Shown here piece after piece: positions 21,715 to 32,019 of a stretch of 64,000 bases of DNA. The notes under the pieces are model-generated. The model did not search any database. It saw only the letters and a list, made by a program, of their open reading frames with translations, and was not told the DNA's origin. Each line of letters opens with the position of its first letter. Position 1 is the stretch's first letter. The position numbers were made by a program, and so were the translations under genes. The stretch is from Ichthyophis bannanicus (Eukaryota; Chordata; Amphibia; Gymnophiona; Ichthyophiidae), in the NCBI GenBank assembly GCA_033557465.1, contig CM066037.1, forward strand, positions 208,567,156 through 208,631,155. Direction: 5' to 3'.

Positions 21715-24528
21715 CTACAACAGTCCCCTTTTTACCTTTAGAGATCCTCTGTGTTTGTCCCATGCTTTTTTGAATTCAGTTACTGTCCTCATCTCTACCA
21801 CCTCCACTGGGAGACTATTCCACGGATCCACTACTCTTTCCATAAAGAAATATTTCCGCATATCACTCCTGAATCTATCTCCCTTCACCCTCATCCCATG
21901 TCCCCTTGTAGCAGAACTTGCTTTCAATTGAAAGAGGCTCTCTCCCTGAACATTTATGCCACGGAGGTATTTAAACATCTCAATCATATCACCTCTATCC
22001 CGCCTTTCCTCTAAGGTGTACATATTAAGATCCTTCAGTCTGTCCTCATATGCTTTATAATGAAGCCCACTAATCATTTTAGTAGCCACCCTCTGCACCG
22101 ACCCCATCCTGTTCGCATCCTTTTGAAGGTGCGGTCTCCAGAATTGCACACTATACTCCAAATGAGGTCGCACCAAAGACTTATACAGAGGCATCATCAC
22201 CTCCTTTTTTTCTGCTAGCCATTCCTCTCCGTATGCATCCAAGCATCCTTCTAGCTTTTGCCGTCGCCTTTTCTACCTGTTTAGCTACTTTAAGATCATC
22301 AGACACAACCATGCCTAGGTCCCGCTCTTCTTTAGTGTACAAAAGTACTTCACCCCCTATACTATATTGCTCCCTTGGATTGCTGCAGCCTAAATGCATG
22401 ACCTTACATTTTTTAACATTAAATCCCAGCTGCCAAATTCTAGACCATTCTTCAAGCTTAGCTAGATCCCTCCTCATGTTATCTACACCTTCCTGGGTGT
22501 CTACTCTATTGCAGATTTTGGTGTCATCCGCAAAGAGGCAAACCTTACCCGACAGCCCTTCCACTATATCACTAACAAAGATGTTAAAAAGAATCGGACC
22601 AAGGACAGATCCTTGGGGCACACACCACTGGTAACATCCTTCTCCTCAGAGTGAGCTCCATTTACTTGTACTCTTTCTCGCCTCCCACCCAACCAATTCC
22701 TAACCCAAGCAGTAAGTTTAGGGTCCATCCCTTGGGTGCTCAGTTTGTTTATAAGTCGCCTGTGAGGAACAGTGTCAAAGGCTTTACTGAAATCTAAATA
22801 CACCACATCTAGAGCTCTCCCTCGGTCCAACTCCCTGGTCACCCAGTCAAAGAAATCAATCAGATTTGTCTGACAAGACCTGCCTCTGGTGAATCCATGC
22901 TGCCTCGGATCCTATAATCCGCTGGACTCCAAAAACCTCACTATTTTCTCTTTCAGCAGCATTTCCAATAATTTACTCACCACCGAAGTTAAACTAACCG
23001 GCCTGTAGTTTTCAACCACATCCTTACTTCCGCTTTTGTGTAAAGGCACCACATGAGCCTCTCTCCAGTCCTTTGGCACCACTCCCGACTCCAACGAGGC
23101 ATTGAAAAGGTCAGTCAGTGGAGTTGCTAGAACGTCCCTATGTTCCCTCAGTATTCTAAGGTGTATTCCATCTGGTCCCATCTCTTTGTCTACTTTAAGT
23201 TGAGCTAGTTTCTCACGAACACAGTCTTCCGAAAATTGTTCAAGATGTCCCTCGCTTCTGTTCCTATTTGTGGGTGTTTTCTGAGGTCCTGGCTCCTGGT
23301 TCTTCATCTGTGAACACAGAACAAAAATATTTGTTAAGCAATTCCGCTTTATCCTTATCAGCTTCTACATATTCCTCCCCTGCACCCTTGAGTCTGACAA
23401 TACCACTTTTGCCCTCCCTCTTCTCACTAATATATCTGAAAAATGTCTTATCCCCCCATTTTATTGCACTGGCTATTTCCTCCTCCTCCTGAATCTTTGC
23501 CTTCTTGACTACTTTGCTAGCTTCTCTAAGTTTTTCCAAATACAGATGCCTGTCTTCCTCTCTCTGTGATCTCTTGTTTTACATGAAGGCCTCCCTCTTT
23601 TTCTTTACTTTTTCAGGTACTTCTTTCAAAAACCATAGCGGTCTCCTTTTCCTTTTACCTTTATTTACCATTTTAACAAAAAGGTAGGTTGCCCTTAAAA
23701 TATACTCTTTCAGTTTTGCCACATCCCCCAGCTGTTCCCATCCCACTAACGACTCCCTGAGGTATTGGCCCATCTTCGCAAAGTTAGTCTTCCTAAAGTC
23801 TAAGATCCTCACCTTTGAATGGATTCTAACAGCCCTAGTCCTAATACTGAACCACACCATCTGGTGATCACTGGATTCAAAATGATCTCCCACTACAACA
23901 TCAGAAACACTTTCACCATTGGTAAGCACCAAGTCACGTGTGGGGTCAGAGAATCCAGGATCTCCTTACTTCTAGATGATACTGCAGCAGTAATGTGCCA
24001 ATCAACATCTGGCATATTGAAATCTCCTATCAGTAGCACTTCCCCTTTCCTAGCAATGCTGCGTATGTCTTCAATTAACTCTCTGTCTACCTCTTCCTCT
24101 TGTGAGGGAGGTCTGTATATCACACCAATGCAAATAGATTTCTCTTTCCCTCTTTCTAGTTTAACCCACAATGCCTCCTCTCTCCCTTTTAAGCTCTGTA
24201 ATTCCAAAGCTTTAATAGTAGTTTTTACATATAGTGCCACTCCTCCTCCCCTTCTTCCTACCCTGTCCTTTCTAAATAAAGTATAGCCAGGTATAGTTAC
24301 ATCCCAATCATGGTTTTCTGTGAACCATGTTTCTGTAACTGCCACTAAATCCAAGTCAGCCGCTCCCACCAAAGCTTTAACATCAGGGATCTTATTTCCC
24401 ATGCTACGGGCATTTATACACACTGCTTTCCATATGTTACCCCTGTTACCCATTTCCATAAAGGTATTTAATGTATCACCTACCTGGGGGCTTTCACTTA
24501 CCTGGGGGCTTTCTTCACCCATCCCCAA
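21715..24528 (-). pseudogene. CR1-X ORF2, endonuclease-reverse transcriptase, frameshifted
   Basis: Full domain order is visible. Endonuclease: NARSMGNK, VTETWF, IGVIYRPPSQ, LIGDFNMPDV and SSDHQMVW (24528-23800). Linker: KTFFRYISEKREGK (23440). [28 protein letters not shown] (23300-22912), DVVYLDFSKAFDTVPH (22780), [14 protein letters not shown] (22620) and FADDTKICN (22530). C-terminus: CIRRGMASRKK, SLVRPHLEYSVQFW and the PWNSLPVEV end (21790). At least four frame changes, near 23930, 23290, 22625 and 22210, break it. The FADDT Asp pair is kept. Confidence 0.87.
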
Positions 24529-24533
24529 CGAAT

Positions 24534-24650
24534 CTAGTTTAAAGCCCTCTTCAGTAGACTAGCCAGTCTACTACCGAAGACGCGTTGACCTTTCTTGGAC
24601 AGATGGATGCCATCTGTGCTCTGCAACCCTTGGGACAGCATCCCATGGTC
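24534..24650 (-). pseudogene. CR1-X ORF1, C-terminal stub
   Basis: The residues DGIHLSKKGQRVFGSRLASLL align with the DGLHLNQDGTRLLALTFKK end of the CR1-Y ORF1 esterase domain (block V Asp/His). The rest of ORF1 was lost by 5' truncation at insertion. Confidence 0.75.
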
Positions 24651-24840
24651 TAGGAAGTAAGGAGAGTAGAAGCCCTTGTGTAATTCTTGTTGTGGGACCT
24701 CCTCTATGGCCTCTTGGGTGAGAAGATTGGAGATTTCCTCCTTGAGCAGGGCCCTGAGGGCTATTCGCCTTTGAAGTGAGATGGAGGAAGTTGTTTGTAG
24801 TTTAACTGATAACCTTCCCTGATGATGTTTAAGGTCCACT
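24651..24840 (-). pseudogene. DIRS-A1 RT start, separated by the CR1 insertion
   Basis: The residues LLKEEISNLLTQEAIEEVP and KGFYSPYFL correspond to AQRATEEVS and TGFYSPYFLIPKK in copy A3 (54290-54400). This is the piece of the polyprotein just before the palm. Confidence 0.75.
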
Positions 24841-24879
24841 GCTCTGAGGCGATGGCCTGCCAGTGACTGGCAAAGGAGG

Positions 24880-26960
24880 AAAGTTGACCTGCTATTTTTA
24901 TTTAATTGGTTCCCTGCAGAGTCAGAATGACCATGTTCCCCAGAAGAGAGTCAAAAACTGGGAGTAAATTGTGTTTCAGCTGGTGGCTGCTGTTTGCTAG
25001 CTCTGGGCTTCTTAGTCTGTTTGGTCCCCTGCTGCTTGCCCTACTGTTGGAAAGAGGACTGTGAGTAAGAAGGGTAAAACCTCCTCTTTTTAGGGTAGAA
25101 GGGCTTTTTTGTTTCTGGCCTCTTCTTTGAGGGGTCAACAGTCTTCTTGGAGAGCCTCTTTAGGGTAGTGTCATGAGTTTCAAGCTCTCTAGCCTTTTCT
25201 CTCCAATTCTTACCAAACAGGTTTTCCCAGTGCAAGATATGTTACCCAGCTTGTCCTGGTCCCACTGTTCAAGATCAGAGGCCTGTAACCATGGCAGCCT
25301 TCTAGCACTGATGGCAAAAGCAGATGCTCTGCTGGTAGATTCAAAAGCATCGAATGCTGCCCTGTTAACAAATTTGGAGACATTGTGACTATTCTTGAGG
25401 ACAGTTTCAAAAGCTGGCTTTGTGTCATCTGGGATGGATGCAAGGAAGGCCTCCCAATCCTTATTGATCTCCTTTAGAAACATTCCCATACATAAAGTGC
25501 AAGAGTTGATCCTACTTGCCAGCATGGAGGCCTGGAAAGACCATCGGGAAAAAGCACTGAGGTTCCTTGATTCTCTTCCGAGAGGTATCGATGCATGCGT
25601 TTTGCCACTCTTGATGCGTCGCATCGTTGACTCTGTCACCATCGAGTGATGTGGTAGTTGCAGTTTTTGAAAACCTGGGGCCTCCGATACATGATATCGA
25701 GACATCTGCTGATTGGTGCTATTGTGAGCAGGTTATCCCACATGCGAGGCATTAGATTGTGAAGGATCTTGTGTACTGGTAAGATTGTTGCTCCCTTTGG
25801 TGCTGTGGGTTACTGGAGGATTTCCAGTTCCTCCGCTCGCGGATCTGGTTCCGTCGGTGCTGGGATCAAGAGCTCTGCCGCCATGTTTTGAATAAATTCT
25901 TGGAAGGACATGCCCTCCGGTGGAGATTTGTGGCGGGACGTGATGGCTGTCAGTAATGGTTCCGATACCGATGCAAAATCAGGAGATCCTCCGAGTCAAG
26001 AGATCGATGATCTGAGTCAGATGTATCGAACTCTGAGCCCGGAGAATGCTGACTGTGCCAGTGACTGTACCAACTGTGCTGTTGGTGCTGGTCATGATCT
26101 ATGTCCTCACCATGCTGAGTAGTCAGCATCATCGATTGTGGCCCTGCTGATGGAGCACCAGGCGTCGATGCTGATAGAGGAGCAGTATAGGTTTGAAGTG
26201 GTAGTACCGGTAACGATACTGATACTACCTTTGGTGTCGGTATGGGTGTCGATACCGATCCTAGCGGTGCCAGAGTCAGAGGTCGGGGTACTGATGCTGC
26301 CAGTAGTGCTGCTAATGTCTTCTCAATGGACAGCATGCACTGATCCAATGAAATTGACGGTGTCTGATCCAAGGAGGGAAGAGGGCTTGCAGCCACCATA
26401 CCAGAACACAGCACCGGAGGGCTCTGCAGAGGTCAATGTCTCGGAGGCCTTCTGGTCCCCCACTGAGGCTTTGGAGGACAAGTCCTACCACAGGGAGTGT
26501 ACAGTCTGATGTCCAGCTTCAGAGGATGTCTTCGGAGAGTCTCTATGTTTAGAACGAGACCTGTCCCTTGATCCTCTTGGTGCCTCTCTGGATTGCTTTG
26601 ACGAAGCTCGAGACTCTTGATAATTCCACAGTGATTATGGCGGGGATCTCAAAGTTTTCATCTTCTTGGAGTCTGAGCTGTGCTTCGAGGTTTTAGATAC
26701 CTTGGAAGCCAATGATCAAGAGGACATCAACGCCAGTGAAACAGAGTCTGATGGAAAAAGTTCCGACAGTTTTCTGGCCCGGTTTCCTAAACCTCTCGTG
26801 CTCTCTGTAAACAGATGACTAAAAAGTCTAGGTCGTGGCCATGACAGAGGCATTTTAGGCACCAGTCATGTGAATCAGTGACAGAAATAGTGCGGGAATA
26901 CTTGGTTCATTTTTTAAAGCCAGAAGGCTGTTTCTCCATGATGGAGGGAATAGGCCTGAG
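24880..26960 (-). pseudogene. DIRS gag-like ORF (A1), broken
   Basis: The minus strand carries the conserved gag core of family A. Residues include GFQKLQLPHHSMVTESTMRRIK, a RNLSAFSRWSFQASMLASR segment, YMGMFLKE-like residues, NVSKFVNRAAFDAFE, WLQASDLEQW and a DKLGNI-CTG segment (25160-25705). Then a Lys/Pro-rich tail with KKRRFYPSYSQSSFQQ lies near 25041. The N-terminal Ser/Pro-rich half (25950-26414) is in other frames. The Cys cluster near 26830-26950 is still visible in part (cattttaggcaccagtcatg matches the copy-A3 zinc-binding segment). Several frame breaks make it non-functional. Confidence 0.75.
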
Positions 26961-27092
26961 CCTTATGTGGGGTACTAGGCCCTTGATGAAGAAAAAATAA
27001 TACTAAAATTAAAATAGAAAAAAGAATGAAAAATTAAGAAAATAATATGGTACCAGAATTGAAATGCTGGTGGGCAGACAGGAAGGCAGAAA

Positions 27093-27475
27093 GCATAGTT
27101 ACTCACCTGTAACAGGTGATCTGCGGGAACAGCAGGAATTTAGTCTTCACATATGGGTATCGTCGGTACCGACGGAGACTGCGCGGGAACGCTCCCCAGC
27201 ATCCAATTAGAAAGCTTTTGGGAGCATCCCACAGTGCCTGCATGCTGCCTTCCCGCCTTTCCCAACTGCCTCTCTCCAGTTGAGTTTTAAAGCTGAGACA
27301 AAGAGAGAGAGAGAGGGAAAGGAAAGAAAAGAGAGATACAACTCCTAGGGGAGGTGGGTGGGTTGTGAAGACTAAATTCCTGCTGTTCCCGAGGATCATC
27401 TGTTACAGGTGAGTAACTATGCTATCTCCAGGAACAAGCAGGAATGTAGTCTTCACATATGGGGACTGTCAGACG
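27093..27475 (-). repeat. DIRS family A 3' terminal block (isolated)
   Basis: Same arrangement as 47757-48130: agttactcacctgtaacagg, an inner segment with gggaacgctccccagc, the second arm at 27380-27420 with catctgttacaggtgagt, then ctccaggaacaagcaggaat, cttcacatatggggact. It ends at 27475 without a YR, so it is a broken end. It lies right next to the 5' region of A1. Confidence 0.78.
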
Positions 27476-27504
27476 GCTGCCTGGGTGAGAATCTTCACAG
27501 TCTT

Positions 27505-27845
27505 GGCAAGTGGAGGAGTGGCCTAGTGGTTGGGGCAAGGTACTTCGGGCCGGAAGGTCGGGGGTTCAAATCCCACTAGAGGACAGCAACCTTGGGCCGG
27601 AAGGACTGGGGTTTCTAGTCCCACAGGTGCTCCTTGTGGTCTTGGGCAAGCCACTTAACCCTCCATAGCCCATGTTCCCTGTAAAATAGTTCTCTGTGTG
27701 CTGTGCTTTCCTGTCTAATCAATGTGTTTATACCTCAAAAAAAAAATTTCCTGTCATGATTTGACAATTTCCAATCTGTAATCAAACCGCTGCTGATCGC
27801 TGGAAGTAGCGGTATACAAATGTATACTAAATAAATAAAATAAAA
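27505..27845 (+). mobile_element. tRNA-derived SINE with L2-like tail
   Basis: The head carries a pol III A-box-like gtggcctagtggttggggca and a B-box-like ggttcaaatcc (27563-27580). The body has cttgggcaagccacttaacc, and the 3' end runs tgatcgctggaagtagcggt, tatacaaa and an (aaat)n tail, like the L2 ends elsewhere in the window. A tRNA gene is unlikely because no cloverleaf anticodon arm closes over the whole length. Mobilised in trans by an L2-type LINE, by inference. Confidence 0.82.
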
Positions 27846-28682
27846 TAAATCCATATATTCCTATATGACTCTGACGGATGTGCACTACCCCTATCAATGC
27901 TGTGCCAGCATGCTTGGGGTTCTACACATATAACCACTCCCTGTGGTAATTAACAAATTTTTTTGTTTCTCTTACCATAACCTTTCAGGTTTAGGTACCT
28001 CTGAAGCTTTCCATGTACCTTTTCTTTCCTAATTGACCTCATTTAGGAAAGACATCACAGATTTTCAGTTAATCTAAAGCTGTATCGCTTTATAAGTCTG
28101 TCCTTACTTTGTTATCGGATATAGGGGTCTCCATACCCCTTCTCTCCTACAGGGACTATTTCTATTGTCAGTCCAAATCGGTCAGACTTATTTTTCCTTT
28201 TGGTCCTAGCATTGTACTGTTCTTCGACCAAAAGGGCTTAAGCTTTGTCTAATAGTACCTTCTGCGTTTCCCGCTGAAGCCCTACCTCATTGTACTACCC
28301 CAGTTTCCCCTGGGGCTATTTCTCACCCTGATGGGTTCTGACCTCCACTTGTTTTTCCTACAGTTTATTACCTCTACTTCACAGTGAGGCACTCCTTGAG
28401 GATCTTCTACTGGCTCGTCTAACAGATCCATATGAACCTCAATAGTCCTTTTACAATACCACCAAGGGAGGTCCATATTAGAATATTGCACTCAATATTT
28501 TTACTACTAAATGTCATCTATACAGGATCTTCCTCCATAGAAGTCCTGTTCTAGTCCAGCTGTTCCACAGCACCTTTTCTATAATTCAACTCCTACCCTC
28601 CATCCCCAAGATGCCTGAGATCCTGAGGAATAGCATGGCTCTTTCTAGATTCCCTACATGCTAGGACTCCCTCTGGGCATCT
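27846..28682. other. No recognisable gene; spacer between facing DIRS ends
   Basis: About 840 bases of pyrimidine-rich sequence (plus strand). I see no conserved protein. It lies between two inverted family-A terminal blocks. It could be the body of a small non-autonomous element bounded by those blocks, or unrelated DNA. Confidence 0.4.
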
Positions 28683-29071
28683 TAGCTAGGGGAGTCCCCA
28701 TATGTGAAGACTCATTCCTGCTTGTTCCTGGAGATAGCACAGTTACTTACTTGTAACAGGTGATCTCTGGGAACAGCAGGAATAAGTCTTCACAACCCAC
28801 CCACCTCCCCTAGGAGTTGCTTTTCTGTATCTCTATCTTTCCCTTTCTTGCTCTCTCTCTCTTTGCCTCAGCTTTAAAACTTAACTGAGGAGAGGCAGTT
28901 GGGAAAGGTGGGAAGGCAGCACGCAGGCGTGTTGGGATGCTTCCAAAAGTGTTCTGATTGGACGCCGGGGAGCGTTCCCGCGCAGACTCTGTCGTTACTG
29001 ATGTACCCATATGTGAAGACTTATTCCTGCTGTTCCCAGAGATCACCTGTTACAGGTAAGTAACTGTGCTT
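28683..29071 (+). repeat. DIRS family A 3' terminal block, opposite orientation
   Basis: Reverse complement of the 27093-27475 type block, roughly 85-90% alike by eye. Arms lie at 28741-28800 and 29015-29065, with the word caggtaagt at 29053-29061. It directly abuts RT sequence at 29072 with no gag in between. Confidence 0.78.
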
Positions 29072-30701
29072 TACTCCCCTTATTTCCTTATTCCAAAGAA
29101 AACAGGGGGACAGAGACACATTTTAGACCTCAGAGAACTGAACAAATTCCTGTTCAAAGAGAAAGTCAAGATGATTTCTCTAGGAACTCTGCTGCCATAC
29201 CTTCAGAGTCAGGATTGGCTTTGTTCTCTAGATCTCAAGGATGCGTACACTCATGTTCTCATCCATCCAACTCACCGAAGATTCCTTCATTTTCTTTTTC
29301 AAGGAGAGCATTACCAATATAGGGTGCTTCCTTTTGGCCTGGCCTCACCACCAAAGGTGTTCACGAAATGCATGGCTGTAGTGGCAGCATTTCTCCGCAC
29401 TCTAGGAATATTTGTCTTCCCCTACTTAGACGACTGGCTCATTCGAGCCCCATCAGAGTCAGAGGCCAGAATTTCCCTAGCTTGCACAATGTGTATCCTC
29501 CAGTATTTGGGCCTGGTCATAAACATCCAAAAATCCAGCCTAACTCCTACTCAATCCCTAGAGTTTATAGGAGCTCTGCTTGATACCAGAAAACTAAGGG
29601 CCTATCTTCCACAGGCTCGCTGCCTTCGCATTGTGCAGCTAGCCTCCCAGGCAGTGTTAAAAACTCATCTCACTGCTCAGGAAATGTTACAACTACTAGG
29701 CCACATGGCATCTACTGTGCACGTAGTTCCCTATGCTCGCCTCCATATGAGAGCAGCCCAATGGACTCTATCCACTAAGTGGACTCAAGCATCAGGCTGC
29801 CTATCAGACAAAATAGCAAACACAAGTCGCCTTATTTTGTCCCTACAATGGTGGCAGTCAACCCAAATCCTGTTGGTGGGGTCCCCTTTCCAGCAACCCC
29901 TACCCCAGGTCACTCTAACTACAGACGCCTCACAGGTGGGTTGGGGAGCTCATCTGCAAGATCTCTCTACCCAAGGCACCTGGTCTCCACAGGAGACCTA
30001 CTTACATATCAATCTCCTAGAACGCAGAGCAATCTTCCTTGTTCTTCGAGTGTTCCATACCCAGCTCAGCTACAAGACAGTCCTAATTCAGACGGACAAT
30101 CAAGTAGCTATGTTCTATCTGTACAAGCAGGGGGGAACAGGCTCTCTGTTGCTTTGCAACAAAGCTTTGTGACTATGGGCCCTCGCCAGAGAACATCAGA
30201 TACATCTCCTTGCAGTGTATCTGCCAGGCATTCAAAACTCTTGGGCAGACAGACTCAATTGAGTTCTGCTTCCACACGAATGGTCTCTCCATGCAGACCA
30301 GGTAGCAAAACATTTTTCAAATTTAGGGAACTCTGGACATAGACCTCTTTACAAGTCCGTTGAATGCCAAACTTCCCCGGTTCTGTTCCAGAATTCCGGC
30401 TCAGGGATCTCAGGCCAGGGATGCTTTCCTCCTCCATTGGGATCAGGACTTCCTATATGCCTTTCCACCCATTCCCCTAATTCCCAAAGCCCTGTTCAAG
30501 CTTCAGAGAGACAAGGGCCACATGATTCTCATAACTCCACATTGGCCACGGCAGGTGTGGTACCCTCTGCTTCTACATCTCTCTCAAGCCCCATCTCTGG
30601 AGTTAGGATCTGCTCCAGATCTCCTGTCTCAGGAGGACGGGATGTTCTGGAATCCCAAGCCCCAGTCTCTGCATCTCAGGGCCTGGTTGCTGAGAGCTTA
30701 G
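29072..30701 (+). pseudogene. DIRS RT-RNase H-methyltransferase-like ORF (A2)
   Basis: The plus-strand frame is open from the start to a stop at 30170-30172. RT shows IPKKTGGQRHILDLRELNKFL, LCSLDLKDAYTHVLIHP (motif A Asp), RVLPFGLASPPKVFTKCM and the catalytic VFPYLDDWLI, all intact. RNase H shows LTTDASQVGWGAHL, HINLLERRAIFLVL and TDNQVAMFYLYKQGGTGS. After the stop, the methyltransferase-like region LPRFCSRIPA, ARDAFLLHWDQDFLYAFPPIP and HMILITPHWPRQVWYPLL is open at 30360-30701. The stop falls where the family reads LCNEALRLWAL. Confidence 0.85.
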
Positions 30702-32013
30702 ACCTTCATGGTCTTAACCTTTCTCAACAAGTAAGGGATGTCCTTTGTGCTTCCAGGAAACCTTCCACTAGACGTTCTTATGCTTTCAAGTGGAAAAGGT
30801 TTTCCATATGATGTTCGCAAAAGGGTCTTCACCCTTCTGCGATACCCCTGGAATCATTACTGGAATATCTCCTTCATTTATCTAATGTAGGACTTAAGAC
30901 TAACTCGGTAAGAGTCCATTTAAGTGCTATTTCAGCTTCTTTAAAGCCTCTAAATGGTCAACCTATTTCCTCTCATCCTCTCATAGCGAGATTTATGAGG
31001 GGCCTTCTTCTAACTAAATCTCCCATTAGGCCACCTCCAGTGGCATGGGACCTGAATTTGGTTCTGGGACAGCTCATGAAGACGCCCTTTGAACCTTTAG
31101 CTACTACCTCCTTGAAATTCCTTTCCTGAAAAGTTATCTTTCTCATTGCAATCACATCAGCACGTCGCATCAGTGAATTGCAAGCATTAGTTGCTGATCC
31201 TCCTTACACGAGGTTCCATCATGATAAGGTAGTCCTTAGGACTCATCCACACTTTATGCCAAAGGTGGTGTCACCTTTTCATTTAAACCAAGCAGTTTAC
31301 CTGCCTGTATTTTTTCCAAGGCCTCATTCTTCAAATGCAGAAAGGAATCTTCATATTTTGGACTGTAAAAGAGCGCTTGCCTTTTATTTACAAAGGACAC
31401 AGCAACATAAAAAGTCTTCCCAGCTCTTTGTTGCTTTTGATCCTTCTCATTTGGGACTTCCAGTCCCCAAGAGAGCATTATCCAACTGGATTGCACAGTG
31501 TATTTCTTTTGCCTATCAGAGTAAGAACCTTTCTGTGGAAGGCCATGTCACAGCTCACAGCTCACAACTTTCACCCGATGGTTCTCCCTGATGTTTTTTT
31601 CAGTTGATATGAGTTGTTGTTTGTTTGTATACTTGTCCTGTCTTGTACTTTGTTTACCCATAGTCTATCTCCGTCTTCCCCAATGTGGGCCTATTATTTT
31701 TATCCTTGCTGTAATTTTTTGTTTTTAGTAACTTTATGCTTTTAAATACTGGCCTTTTTGTTCTGTTTTGTTATGTTCTGTCCATTTTACCTGTTTATGC
31801 TTTTATACTTCTGCTTTCCTGTCTTACTTTGGCGTTCTTTTCTTTATATGTGCATTGCCAACCTTTTATTGTACACTGCTTTATGTTTCGACGAAAAGCG
31901 GTTTATCAAATTTTAATAAAGATAAAGATAAGATGAGAGCCATGGCAGCCTTAATGGCTCATTTACACTCTGTGTCTTATTGACGACATCTGTCGAGCAG
32001 CTACTTGGACACA
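30700..32013 (+). pseudogene. DIRS tyrosine recombinase (A2), split by an insertion
   Basis: Segments: CASRKPSTRRSYAFKWKRFSI then a stop at 30809-30811; LSNVGLKTNSVRVHLSAIS; FEPLATTSLKFLS with a premature stop near 31128; ITSARRISELQALVADPPYTRF with the catalytic Arg (31150-31215); PKVVSPFHLNQAVYLPVFFPRP; LSNWIAQCISFAYQ; and a HVTAH box end at 31560. After the 31565-31932 insert it resumes with MRAMAALMAHLHSVS and CRAATW (31933-32010). The Tyr box is lost to the Penelope-like insertion. Confidence 0.83.
31565..31932 (+). mobile_element. L2-like LINE 3' tail inside the A2 YR gene
   Basis: T-rich sequence with ccgtcttccccaatgtgggc and ending in aaaagcggtttatcaaattt, then a taaagataaagataa tail, resembling the aaccgc...tataaataaa ends of the L2-like elements here. 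No protein is encoded. The DIRS codons on both sides join into one YR reading (TAH / RAMAALMAHLHSVS). I see no clear duplication of target sequence. Confidence 0.65.
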
Positions 32014-32019
32014 GTCCAA

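Larger units (their letters stand above)
21647..24650 (-). mobile_element. CR1 LINE, family X, 3-kb copy inside DIRS-A1
   Basis: The minus strand runs from the end of ORF1 (24534-24650) through ORF2 (21715-24528) to a 3' end at 21647 (tttctgtcatcatgtttcta-like). 5' truncation lies inside ORF1. The interrupted DIRS RT sequence can be rejoined at 21646/24651. It differs from family Y in protein and in the 3' end, but both are CR1. Confidence 0.87.
18405..27092 (-). mobile_element. DIRS-type element, family A, copy A1 (interrupted)
   Basis: The minus strand reads 3' to 5' as: terminal block (18405-18760), YR (18930-19830), methyltransferase-like/RNase H/RT (19850-21484), RT start (24651-24840) and gag-like ORF (24880-26960). 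It is interrupted inside RT by a 133-bp insert (21487-21619) and a CR1-X copy (21647-24650). When these two are removed the RT residues run on (FLIPKKSGG on 21620-21646 joins GFYSPYF on 24651-24670). The right inverted end is not found at 27092, where another family-A end starts. Confidence 0.82.
29072..32013 (+). mobile_element. DIRS-type element, family A, copy A2 (gag missing)
   Basis: It starts inside RT (LYSPYFLIPKK) at 29072 and continues through RNase H, the methyltransferase-like region and YR up to about 32013. There the Penelope-like element begins. An L2-like tail (31565-31932) splits the YR gene. Both ends are truncated. Confidence 0.82.

Noticed and set aside
27505..27600. Possible tRNA gene
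   Set aside because: A- and B-box-like words are present, but they are followed by a long body and an L2-like tail, which is the structure of a SINE; no complete cloverleaf is evident.
18405..29071. DIRS terminal blocks as LTRs of an endogenous retrovirus
   Set aside because: The ends are inverted, not direct repeats. There is a tyrosine recombinase in place of a DDE integrase, and no protease or envelope is visible.
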